The position numbers and the translations under genes were made by a program. The notes below the pieces were generated by a model, which was given only the letters and a program-made list of their open reading frames with translations, was not told the origin of the DNA and ran no database searches. Positions 1-6,623 of a DNA stretch of 11,290 nucleotides are shown here, one piece after another. Every line of letters begins with the position of its first letter. Positions within the stretch are counted from its first letter, which is position 1. The stretch lies in assembly GCA_964606735.1 (NCBI GenBank), contig CAZSHI010000043.1:1-11290 (forward strand). Reading direction: 5' to 3'. The stretch comes from UBA5109 sp964606735 (lineage in GTDB: Bacteria; Pseudomonadota; Gammaproteobacteria; Pseudomonadales; Pseudohongiellaceae).

Positions 1-78
1 ATAAAAATAAAATTAACAGTTGTGTACTTATGCGCTTCATCGTCACCTGCCCGTGTTCAGTTCTGCGCCTATTATGAC

Positions 79-867
79 TCAAACAAAATAGCGAATCACC
101 AGCCCCAGACCGGCCAGCCCCGACAGCACCAGAATGATACGTTTAAACCAGAGCTGGGAAATCCAGTTGAGGAAAAAACGACCGACAATAGCACCGACAT
201 AGACCAGTGGGATGCTCAGCGCAATGGAAGGAAAATACGCCGGAGTAAACAAACCCTGATACTGGAAGATGGGTATTTTGATGGTGTTGATGGTCAAAAA
301 GAAGATGCTGCTGGTGCCGACAAAGGCTTTCTTGTCGAGTTTCAGCAGTAAAAAATACAGGGACATGACCGGCCCTGCCGCATTGCCGATAGTGGTCGAT
401 ACACCCGCTAACAAGCCTGATCCATAGCGTACGCTATGGGGATAATGAAAAGCCCATTTCTCCATTTTCGGCCTGAATGGCTCGAGGCTCACCAGCACTA
501 CCACCATCAGGCCAATAGCCAGCCCCAGGCTGTCATTGTTGAGAAAGCTCAGCATGATGCCGCCCAGAGCGATACCAATAATAGTCGGTGGCAGCATCTT
601 CAGGTATTCGGAGACATGTGCCAGACGCCAGTAAAAACACACGGCCACCAGATCACCGGCCAGCAGGTAGATCAGAATGATGCCCAGTGCTTCGCGCGGG
701 GTGAACACCATGGCAATCAGGGCGGATACCAGCATTCCCAGGGCAGGAATACCGGCTTTGACAAAACCGATGGCAAAGGCTGTTAAACCCAGTATCACGA
801 GGTATTCAGGTGCTAACAAAGACAAGTATTCGATCCGCTTGCTGCAGGAAAGGCGCCATTCTAGCAA
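79..867 (-). CDS. TauE/SafE (TSUP) family membrane permease
   Basis: This is an integral inner-membrane protein of up to 262 residues, the usual size for the TSUP family, whose members export sulfite, sulfoacetate or other small organic anions. About eight hydrophobic segments are visible. The family's internal duplication shows as a glycine-rich first helix (G-F-V-K-A-G-I-P near residues 34-41) and a matching motif in the second half (G-V-S-T-T-I-G-N-A-A-G-P near 155-166). The longest frame starts at a TTG. A second TTG at 825 would give an N-terminus starting M-S-L-L-A-P-E-Y-L, more typical of the family, so the true start is uncertain. It is divergent from the BatC/BatD operon across about 140 bases. 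The substrate cannot be inferred; the family call is firm. Confidence 0.88.
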   Translation of the reverse strand: MLEWRLSCSKRIEYLSLLAPEYLVILGLTAFAIGFVKAGIPALGMLVSALIAMVFTPREALGIILIYLLAGDLVAVCFYWRLAHVSEYLKMLPPTIIGIALGGIMLSFLNNDSLGLAIGLMVVVLVSLEPFRPKMEKWAFHYPHSVRYGSGLLAGVSTTIGNAAGPVMSLYFLLLKLDKKAFVGTSSIFFLTINTIKIPIFQYQGLFTPAYFPSIALSIPLVYVGAIVGRFFLNWISQLWFKRIILVLSGLAGLGLVIRYFV

Positions 868-947
868 AAAGCGACACCTGAGCCCGTGTTTTTATCGTGG
901 GAATTTTCACATTGTTTACTTAATAATCCGGCGGTTTTTCCTCAGTT

Positions 948-975
948 TTGTTTCATAGTAAGCACTACGTATAAT
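948..975 (+). promoter_or_regulatory. Candidate sigma-70 promoter for the batC-like/batD operon
   Basis: TTGTTT (948-953) and a perfect TATAAT (970-975) are separated by 16 bases. They lie in the divergent intergenic region, 32 bases before the GTG start at 1008, so the expected transcript would have a leader of about 25 bases. No strong Shine-Dalgarno precedes the GTG. Confidence 0.5.
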
Positions 976-1007
976 GCCAGCTTCGATAATTCCACGGACC
1001 AGCCAAC

Positions 1008-1802
1008 GTGTTGTCACAAGTGACCCATAGCCTCAAGCGCCTCGCTTCGCTCATGCTCTGCCTGCATGCGCCTGCTTCGCTGGCATGGGACTGGCAAAGC
1101 CTGTGGCTGAATGATGATCAGCTGGGGCAACGGAACTTTGAGCAGCAGCAATACCGAGACGCCGTCAACCAGTTCGAAAGCCTGGCCTGGCGGGCAGCTG
1201 CCAATTACCGGCAGGGAAATTTTGAGGCGGCCCTGATTGACCTGAGCGAACTGCAAGACATTGATTCGATCTACAATCGTGCCAATGCCCTGGCGCAGCT
1301 TTATCGCCTGTCAGAAGCCATCGAAACCTACCGAGAGGTGCTGGATCAGAAACCCGATCATCAGGCAGCAGCTGTCAATCTGGAAATCGTTGCCGCGCTG
1401 CTGGCCAGCATGACCGATGATCCCGGTGCTGACTTTGATGTGGAACGTGAAGAAGGCGAAGAATCGGATACCCCACCACCGGCAGAACAGGAAGAAATCA
1501 CCGCAGCCACCAATGGTCAGGAAAATGAAGTTAATCAGGAAGATACCTCAGAGCGTCTGAGTCAGCAGGAATCGCAGGATGCCGATGGCAACACCGGTAC
1601 CAGCCAGTTGGAAGACCCGGAAAGTGCCGAAGAGCAGGAATTTTCTGCAGCACTGGAACAGGAGCTGACGCTGCAGCAGTGGCTGGGACGTATCCGCGAT
1701 GACCCCGCCGCCCTCTTGCGCAATAAATTTGAGATGCAAAAACAGCAAGAAGATATGCTGCGCATAAACCTGTTTAGCGAGAGTAACCAGCAATTATGGT
1801 AA
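1008..1802 (+). CDS. Exported TPR protein, BatC-like (C-terminal half of vWA-TPR BatB proteins)
   Basis: This is a 264-residue protein starting at GTG. Residues 1-26 look like a Sec signal peptide ending A-P-A-S-L-A. Residues 27-80 carry a W-x-x-L-W-L-x-x-D-Q-x-G-Q-R block and the F-E-x-x-x-W-R-A-A-A-N-Y-R-Q-G-N-F tetratricopeptide pattern, followed by another TPR (about 87-118). Residues 135-215 are acidic, Gln/Glu/Ser-rich and probably disordered. The tail Q-W-L-x-R-I-x-D-D-P-x-x-L-L-R-x-K-F (224-241) is the usual ending of the TPR half of proteobacterial vWA-TPR (BatB) proteins. Here that half stands alone with its own signal peptide and no vWA domain. It overlaps batD by 7 bases (ATGGTAA), so the two are probably translationally coupled. 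The likely role is periplasmic scaffold of a Bat (aerotolerance/envelope stress) complex. That role is known only from relatives. Confidence 0.8.
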   Translation: MLSQVTHSLKRLASLMLCLHAPASLAWDWQSLWLNDDQLGQRNFEQQQYRDAVNQFESLAWRAAANYRQGNFEAALIDLSELQDIDSIYNRANALAQLYRLSEAIETYREVLDQKPDHQAAAVNLEIVAALLASMTDDPGADFDVEREEGEESDTPPPAEQEEITAATNGQENEVNQEDTSERLSQQESQDADGNTGTSQLEDPESAEEQEFSAALEQELTLQQWLGRIRDDPAALLRNKFEMQKQQEDMLRINLFSESNQQLW

Positions 1803-3214
1803 GGCTGCTGTCCATCTTCCTGCTCCTGAGTGGCTGCGCGACTGTGTTTGCACAAAGCGATGCCTTGCCCAGCGCCACACTAAACAATGAAGTCATTCTT
1901 GTCACCACGCTATCCAAAGAACAGGTTTATGTGCAGGAAGAACTGGTCTACAGCATCAAGCTGTATTATCGCTACGCCTTTGAACGTGGCGCAGCCTTTT
2001 CCCGTCCGGAAATGTCTGATGCCGCCATCAGCCGTCTCGGAGAAAGTCTGGAATACACCGAGGAAATAAACGGAGTGAACTACCAGGTTAACGAAAACCG
2101 TTTTGTGATTTTTCCGCAGAACAGTGGCGACTTTATTATCGAGCCCGTCAGATTCCGCGCCTACACGCAAACGCGCAGCAGCCGTGAGAATCCAGATCTG
2201 CTGACTACTGAAACACGCCAGCGAATCGAACTGCAAAGTAACGCGCATCAAATCCGTGTCTTGCCGGTACCGATGTCCTTTCCCGGCAGCAACTGGCTAC
2301 CGAGTTCTGATATCAGCATCAGTGAAAGCTGGAGCCGCCCACTGGAATCCATGCAGATCGGTGACTCGGTGGTACGCAGCATCCATGTAAAAGCCGAAGA
2401 TTTGTTTTCCTCCATGCTGCTGAATCTGGATTTCACCGCAGACACCAGCATGCGCGCCTATCCGACAGCACCGGAACAGGTGGATATCCGCGAGAATATC
2501 GGCACCCGTTCCGAACACATTCAAAACATTACACTGGTTGCCACGCAGGCCGGCCAGCTGACCCTGCCAGAAATCGCCATCCCCTGGTGGAATACCACAA
2601 CAGACAGCCTCGAATACACACGCCTGCCGGCGCGCAGTGTGGACATACTCACAGCAGATGGACTGCAGTTCAGACCAGAAGACCAGAGCACCATGAACGA
2701 AGAACAACAGAGTCGGCTGATCTTTGGTGTGAACCTTAACCTGCTATTGTTTGTTGGCATGCTGGTGCTGATTTCATCCCTGTTTTTTGCCCCGGCGCTG
2801 GTCATACTGGCCGAAAAAACCAGGGGCCAAGTGCTCAAACTGCTGCATAAAGGCAAGACTGCTGAAGCCTCACAAAAATCCGAATTGAAGCAACTTAATC
2901 AGGCCTTTCGTGCCTTAAAACAGGCCTGCCAGCAGGAGGATCTGAAGAGAGTCTATGAGCGCTTTCTGGATTGGGGACAGGCCTATTTCAGCAAGCGGAA
3001 TTTGTACAGCCTCGATAAACTGAGTGCCGCTTTTGCCAATACTGAACTCAATACCCTGCTGCTTGCCATGCGCAGCAGCCTGTATGCCGATACGACAAAA
3101 GCCGAGTTTGACTATGCGCAGTTCATGGCGCTTGTCTCAAGACTGCAGCAGGCACGTAAACAGAAAAGTAGCCGACAAGTCAGGCTCGAATTGCCGCCAC
3201 TTTATCCGCATTAA
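1796..3214 (+). CDS. batD: BatD family (oxygen-tolerance) membrane protein
   Basis: This is a 472-residue protein with the BatD layout. It has an N-terminal export signal (1-20), a large periplasmic beta-rich region (about 25-300) containing L-P-E-I-x-I-P-W-W-N (257-266), one transmembrane helix (about 313-338) and a cytoplasmic helical tail (about 340-465) ending L-P-P-L-Y-P. The signal contains L-S-G-C (11-14), which fits a lipobox, but V-F-A-Q at 17-20 also allows ordinary signal peptidase I cleavage, so lipoprotein status is undecided. BatD proteins act with MoxR ATPases and vWA proteins in envelope or oxidative-stress tolerance; the biochemical role is poorly defined. The start overlaps the preceding stop region (ATGGTAA), which supports coupling. 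The expected moxR, DUF58 and batA/batB genes are not adjacent. Confidence 0.87.
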   Translation: MVRLLSIFLLLSGCATVFAQSDALPSATLNNEVILVTTLSKEQVYVQEELVYSIKLYYRYAFERGAAFSRPEMSDAAISRLGESLEYTEEINGVNYQVNENRFVIFPQNSGDFIIEPVRFRAYTQTRSSRENPDLLTTETRQRIELQSNAHQIRVLPVPMSFPGSNWLPSSDISISESWSRPLESMQIGDSVVRSIHVKAEDLFSSMLLNLDFTADTSMRAYPTAPEQVDIRENIGTRSEHIQNITLVATQAGQLTLPEIAIPWWNTTTDSLEYTRLPARSVDILTADGLQFRPEDQSTMNEEQQSRLIFGVNLNLLLFVGMLVLISSLFFAPALVILAEKTRGQVLKLLHKGKTAEASQKSELKQLNQAFRALKQACQQEDLKRVYERFLDWGQAYFSKRNLYSLDKLSAAFANTELNTLLLAMRSSLYADTTKAEFDYAQFMALVSRLQQARKQKSSRQVRLELPPLYPH

Positions 3215-3355
3215 TACTGAAGTTTGGCACTCAATCTCAGCTAGGTGGTGCTTCGTTAGCCTATACAACAACTTTTTTTAAAGCTTGTTGGGAGTTGAGG
3301 AAGTTTGAATTTTCTCTAGATTTTGTGAATTATTACGCAAGTCTGACTTCAGTAT
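3215..3355. repeat. Nested inverted-repeat element, MITE-like, directly after batD
   Basis: The outer arms are CTGAAGT (3217-3223) and ACTTCAG (3346-3352), each flanked by TA, so the perfect match is at least 9 bases. The first A of the left arm lies in the batD stop codon. Inside lie further inverted pairs in nested order: CTCAA(T)CTC (3230-3238) with GAGTTGAG (3292-3299), and CAACAA (3266-3271) with TTGTTG (3285-3290). A small GCTA/TAGC hairpin (3240-3260) sits within. There is a T7 run at 3273-3279. TA-flanked short terminal repeats around about 136 AT-rich bases resemble IS630/Tc1-type miniature elements. The alternative is a structured 3' region or terminator of the bat operon. No coding sequence is visible in it. 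Confidence 0.35.
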
Positions 3356-3361
3356 GAAAAT

Positions 3362-3390
3362 TTGAGATATATTCCATAAAGTTTTAGATT
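3362..3390 (+). promoter_or_regulatory. Candidate sigma-70 promoter for the metallo-hydrolase gene
   Basis: TTGAGA (3362-3367) and TAGATT (3385-3390) are separated by exactly 17 bases. This implies a leader of about 95 bases before the ATG at 3491. It lies just outside the nested inverted-repeat element. Match quality is moderate and the region is AT-rich, so a chance match is possible. Confidence 0.3.
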
Positions 3391-3490
3391 TAATGCTGCT
3401 TTACTCGTTTGACTTGTAGGGAAGTAAAAACGACAGGCAGTATTAAAGATAATTAAATTGAAATCTATTTATAGTTATGTGGATTCTGAG

Positions 3491-4357
3491 ATGAAAAATA
3501 AAAAAATATTGATATTTTTTTCGCTATATATGGTTTTGATCCCTTGGCTAAGTTTTGCCCAAAACAGAAATTCAGGTCCAGATTTCCCGGCCCATCGAAT
3601 TATTGGAAACCTTTACTATGTTGGCACTTATAATCTCGGAGTTTTTTTACTCGCCTCTGAAGAAGGACACATATTAATTAATACGGCCTATGCAGATTCT
3701 ACTCCTCAGATTCAGGCGAGCATTGAATCCCTTGGTTACTCAATGGATGATGTGCGTATTTTATTGACACAACAAGCACACTTTGATCATACGGGTGCGT
3801 TGGCTGAAATAAAACAACTTACCGGTGCGCAGATGTGGGCCACTCGAAATGATGCCCGTGTATTGGAAGATGGCGGGTTCAGTGATCCGCATAATGGTGG
3901 CCCTGAAAGTAGGTTTGCTTTCGAACCTGTCGAAGTAGATCGAATACTATACGATGGCGATGAGATTGAATTGGGCGGAAATCGACTCGTAGTTCATATC
4001 CATCCCGGCCACACAGAAGGTAGTTCAAGCTACTCCATGGTGGTTAGGGAAAACGGCCGCGATTACCGTGTGTTAATTGCCAACATGGGGACAGTCAATG
4101 CAGGAAAACGTTTGGCTGTCGATCCAACCTATCCAGGCGTTGCAGCAGACTTTGCCTATACATTTACCAATCAAAAATCTATGGATTTAGATATTTGGAT
4201 AGCCCCACATCCGGATCAATATAATCTACATGATAAGTGGCAACCAGGACAGGCCTATAACCCGGAAACCTTTGTCGATCCGGAAGGCTTTCTTGAAGCT
4301 GTTGATGCTCTTGAAAATCAATTTTTAGAACTCTTGGCAGAAGAAAGAATAGACTAA
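3491..4357 (+). CDS. Exported subclass-B3-like metallo-beta-lactamase-fold hydrolase (Gln variant)
   Basis: From the ATG at 3491 the protein has 288 residues. An in-frame TTG at 3458 would add 11 residues ahead of a normal signal peptide, so the ATG is preferred. Residues 1-23 form a Sec signal (K-N-K-K start, hydrophobic core, cleavage after L-S-F-A). The zinc-site motif is Q-A-H-F-D-H (Q95, H97, D99, H100), followed by G-H-T-E-G-S (H174) and P-H-P-D-Q-Y-N-L-H-D-K (first His H240). This is the order of ligands in subclass B3 enzymes, with Gln at the first position as in GOB-type enzymes. The tail N-P-E-T-F-V-D-P-E-G-F also fits B3. It is probably a periplasmic zinc hydrolase. Beta-lactamase activity is possible but not shown; many relatives act on other amides or lactones. 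Its neighbours are exported amidohydrolases, which favours a catabolic role. A palindrome follows 51 bases downstream. Confidence 0.85.
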   Translation: MKNKKILIFFSLYMVLIPWLSFAQNRNSGPDFPAHRIIGNLYYVGTYNLGVFLLASEEGHILINTAYADSTPQIQASIESLGYSMDDVRILLTQQAHFDHTGALAEIKQLTGAQMWATRNDARVLEDGGFSDPHNGGPESRFAFEPVEVDRILYDGDEIELGGNRLVVHIHPGHTEGSSSYSMVVRENGRDYRVLIANMGTVNAGKRLAVDPTYPGVAADFAYTFTNQKSMDLDIWIAPHPDQYNLHDKWQPGQAYNPETFVDPEGFLEAVDALENQFLELLAEERID

Positions 4358-4408
4358 AAAGTGCCTGATAACTTTCTGATTAATCAAATATCTTGTTTTA
4401 CTTTAGTG

Positions 4409-4438
4409 AATGTCCGCTTTCGGCCTGAAGCGGACATT
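4409..4438 (+). repeat. Palindromic repeat / hairpin, copy 1 (possible terminator)
   Basis: The arms AATGTCCGCTT (4409-4419) and AAGCGGACATT (4428-4438) are perfect 11-base complements around an 8-base loop. It lies 51 bases after the metallo-hydrolase stop, a good position for a terminator, but the following ATTAATTTG is only weakly T-rich. A related palindrome occurs at 11244-11273 with a compensatory pair change, so this is probably a dispersed REP-like element that may double as a transcription stop. Confidence 0.6.
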
Positions 4439-4615
4439 AATTTGTACCCAAGCTTGTATAAAGAAGGTATGAAATTTGCTTGTTCAAAATGCAATGAACA
4501 TAATTATTGTCATTTAAATAGGAAAGGCTTGGGACACTAAGCGGCAGCATAATATTCCTCTATCTATTGTTTGCTAATCACATAGCAGCAAATGTGGATT
4601 TTACAGTCAGTGGAG

Positions 4616-4645
4616 CTAACACTTTTGGTGCACCAGCAATTAAAT
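4616..4645 (+). promoter_or_regulatory. Candidate promoter with embedded palindromic operator, first M20 gene
   Basis: CTAACA (4616-4621) and TTAAAT (4640-4645) are 18 bases apart. The spacer contains TTTTGGTGCACCAG (4623-4636), whose core TGGTGCACCA is a perfect 10-base palindrome. A close copy of this motif sits at almost the same distance upstream of the second M20 gene. The hexamers alone are weak; the shared motif is the main support. Confidence 0.35.
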
Positions 4646-4720
4646 TGCATCTAATTAAGGCATTATCACAGCATTACTTTGGGGATTAGGAATTGTTTTT
4701 TTCTATATAGGTAAAATTAA

Positions 4721-6319
4721 ATGTTAAATACTAAATTGCCATCTAAACTTGCAAGAGCCATATTTTTAGCCACAGCGTTGACATCTTTAGCAAATGCACA
4801 AAGCCTCAATGATGACCAGTTCACCTCAATCAGGCTTGATATTATCGAAGACATTGATGAGAAGGCTAAAATGGCCCAGGTCATGAATGATACGATTTTT
4901 AGTTTTGGCGAACTTGGCTTTCAGGAGTTTGAAACGTCAAGCTACTTGACTCAGTTGCTGGCAGAAAATGGTTTTGAAATTGAAATGGGTATTTCGGGAA
5001 TTCCGACTGCATGGATGGCAACCTGGGGTGAAGGCGAACCCGTCATTGCGCTGGGTTCTGATATTGATGGCATTCCAAAGGCATCACAGAAACCTGGGGT
5101 CGCTTATCAGGACCCAATTATTGAAGGTGCGCCTGGTCATGGTGAAGGTCATAACTCAGGAAACGTCGTAAACATCATTGCCGCACTAACTGTCAAAGAA
5201 TATATGGAAGAGAATAATATACCTGGCACTATAAAAATATGGCCTGGTGTAGCCGAGGAACAACTTGGTACTAAAGCATATTATGTGAGGGACGGCTATT
5301 TTGATGATGTTGATGCGGTTTTATTCTCACATGTATCAAATTCTCTTGGTGCAAGTTGGGGCGGCGGACGTGGAAACGGATTAGTATCTATTCGCTATGA
5401 TTTTAACGGTGAAAGTGCTCATAGTGCTGGCGCGCCTTGGCGTGGAAAAAGTGCTGCTGATGCAGTTGACCTCATGAGCATCGGGATCAACTTCCGGAGA
5501 GAACATTTACGCCTGTCACAACGTATTCATTCGGTTGTTGTAGATGGAGGGGACCAACCAAATGTTGTTCCTTCTAAAGCCAGCATTTGGTATTTCCTGC
5601 GTGAAACCGATTATGAACATATTAAAGAATTATGGGATATGGCTGACATGATGGCTGAGGGGGCTTCATTGATGACTCAGACTGAGTGGAGTTCCACGGT
5701 GCTAGGTACAGCATGGCCACAGCATATGAACAGACCAATGGCTGAAAGATCTTATTATTATGCTCAACAAGTAGGCATGCCCGAATGGTCAGAAGACGAT
5801 ATTGCTCTCGCCAAAGCGGTCCAGGCTGAATTAGGGGTGGAGGAAGAAGGCTTGAATACTGAAATAAGTGAGCTTACTGACCCACCCGATCCTGAGACAA
5901 ATACTGGTGGTGGATCAGATGATATTGGTGATATTTCATGGCAGGTACCGACCATCACCCTACGTTATCCATCCAACATTCCCAATTTACCAGGCCACAA
6001 CTGGTCTAATGCTATTGCTATGGCTACGCCTATAGCCCATAAAGGAATTGTGGCCGGGGCAAAAGTTCAGGCATTAACCTTGTTTGATTTAATAACTGAC
6101 GAGGCATTGCTTGAAGACGCCTGGAGATACTTTAACGAAGTACAAACCGCTGACATGACTTATGTACCTTTACTGCGTCCGGGAGATGAGCCAGCGATTC
6201 ATTTAAACGAAGGAATTATGGCAACTTGGCGACCAATAATGGAAGAATTTTATTACGACCCTGAGAGGTATGATACGTATATGGAGCAGCTGGGTATTGA
6301 GTACCCAACGGTCCGATAG
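4721..6319 (+). CDS. Exported M20-family amidohydrolase, AbgB-like (paralogue 1)
   Basis: This is a 532-residue protein with a Sec signal (1-26, cleavage after A-N-A). Metallopeptidase-family M20 landmarks are present: S-D-I-D-G-I-P (113-119), G-H-G-E-G-H-N-S-G (139-147), the Glu pair E179-E180, H204, the dimerisation/substrate motif G-G-D-Q-P-N-V-V-P (276-284), S-D-D-I-G-D-I-S-W (399-407) and a late His in G-H-N-W-S-N (H426). The layout is closest to AbgB-type amidohydrolases (p-aminobenzoyl-glutamate hydrolase and relatives), which cleave an amide bond using two metal ions. The position usually held by metal-binding Cys (H-x-C-G-H) is Glu142, so the site has an unusual ligand. It is probably periplasmic. 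The ATG follows TAGG at about 9 bases. The next gene encodes a close paralogue. The substrate is unknown. Confidence 0.87.
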   Translation: MLNTKLPSKLARAIFLATALTSLANAQSLNDDQFTSIRLDIIEDIDEKAKMAQVMNDTIFSFGELGFQEFETSSYLTQLLAENGFEIEMGISGIPTAWMATWGEGEPVIALGSDIDGIPKASQKPGVAYQDPIIEGAPGHGEGHNSGNVVNIIAALTVKEYMEENNIPGTIKIWPGVAEEQLGTKAYYVRDGYFDDVDAVLFSHVSNSLGASWGGGRGNGLVSIRYDFNGESAHSAGAPWRGKSAADAVDLMSIGINFRREHLRLSQRIHSVVVDGGDQPNVVPSKASIWYFLRETDYEHIKELWDMADMMAEGASLMTQTEWSSTVLGTAWPQHMNRPMAERSYYYAQQVGMPEWSEDDIALAKAVQAELGVEEEGLNTEISELTDPPDPETNTGGGSDDIGDISWQVPTITLRYPSNIPNLPGHNWSNAIAMATPIAHKGIVAGAKVQALTLFDLITDEALLEDAWRYFNEVQTADMTYVPLLRPGDEPAIHLNEGIMATWRPIMEEFYYDPERYDTYMEQLGIEYPTVR

Positions 6320-6476
6320 ATGATGCTATATGAAGATGTAGAGAAGGAAGATAAAACATTACATTCTTGGATTATTGCTTCAACTAGATAATTTAAAAGG
6401 CATCGAATTTGCTTTGCTATTTATTATCTAATTTAAATCTCTTGAGTGTTACGCAAGAATTTAGATATGGCTTAAT

Positions 6477-6501
6477 CTAGAAGCTGATTATCAGATTCTA
6501 G
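6477..6501. promoter_or_regulatory. 25-base near-perfect palindrome upstream of the second M20 promoter
   Basis: The arms CTAGAAGCTGAT (6477-6488) and ATCAGATTCTAG (6490-6501) are complementary except for one mismatched pair, around a single central base. It ends 22 bases before the TTGACA at 6524. The downstream sequence is not T-rich, so a regulator-binding site (activator-type position) is more likely than a terminator. The regulator is not encoded in the window. Confidence 0.4.
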
Positions 6502-6523
6502 TAAATATTGATTTTAGAGAATA

Positions 6524-6554
6524 TTGACAATTTTTGGTGCGCCCAGGCTAGATT
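6524..6554 (+). promoter_or_regulatory. Candidate promoter with operator-like motif, second M20 gene
   Basis: A perfect TTGACA (6524-6529) is followed after 19 bases by TAGATT (6549-6554). The long spacer holds TTTTGGTGCGCCCAG (6532-6546), nearly identical to the motif before the first M20 gene. A spacer of 19 bases is suboptimal for unaided sigma-70 and is typical of promoters that need DNA distortion by a regulator. The predicted leader is about 63 bases. Confidence 0.4.
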
Positions 6555-6623
6555 AGTGCAAAATAAGACATATACACTATTCTTAGCAAAACAATGTCTA
6601 AAAGATTTTATTCGGAGTATGTA

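Larger units (their letters stand above)
4358..4720. other. Noncoding region between the metallo-hydrolase and the first M20 gene
   Basis: This is an AT-rich spacer of 363 bases. It holds a strong hairpin (4409-4438), a tiny Cys/His-rich open frame (4469-4540, 23 codons) preceded closely by AAGAAGG, an interrupted inverted repeat TTTGCT (4570-4575) / AGCAAA (4587-4592), and a palindrome-containing promoter-like segment (4616-4645). No established gene is recognisable. Confidence 0.6.

Noticed and set aside
22..786. Plus-strand open frames opposite the TSUP gene
   Set aside because: They lack family resemblance and hydrophobic or domain patterns, and they are antisense to a clear membrane-protein gene.
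3215..3300. Possible integron attC site in the palindromic region after batD
   Set aside because: The imperfect nested arms resemble an attC, but no pair fitting RYYYAAC and GTTRRRY could be placed at the ends. GTTGGGA and GTTAGCC both deviate, and there is no integrase.
3458..3490. TTG start for the metallo-hydrolase adding 11 residues
   Set aside because: The extra residues precede a normal K-rich signal peptide start at the ATG 3491 and would make an atypical N-region.
3491..4357. Calling this gene an antibiotic-resistance carbapenemase
   Set aside because: The ligand pattern supports the B3 fold only. Many exported B3-like proteins in environmental bacteria have little or no lactamase activity, and the context is catabolic.
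3333..6457. TTACGCAAG repeated at 3333-3341 and 6449-6457
   Set aside because: Flanks do not align, and a shared 9-mer in two AT-rich spacers is not beyond chance.
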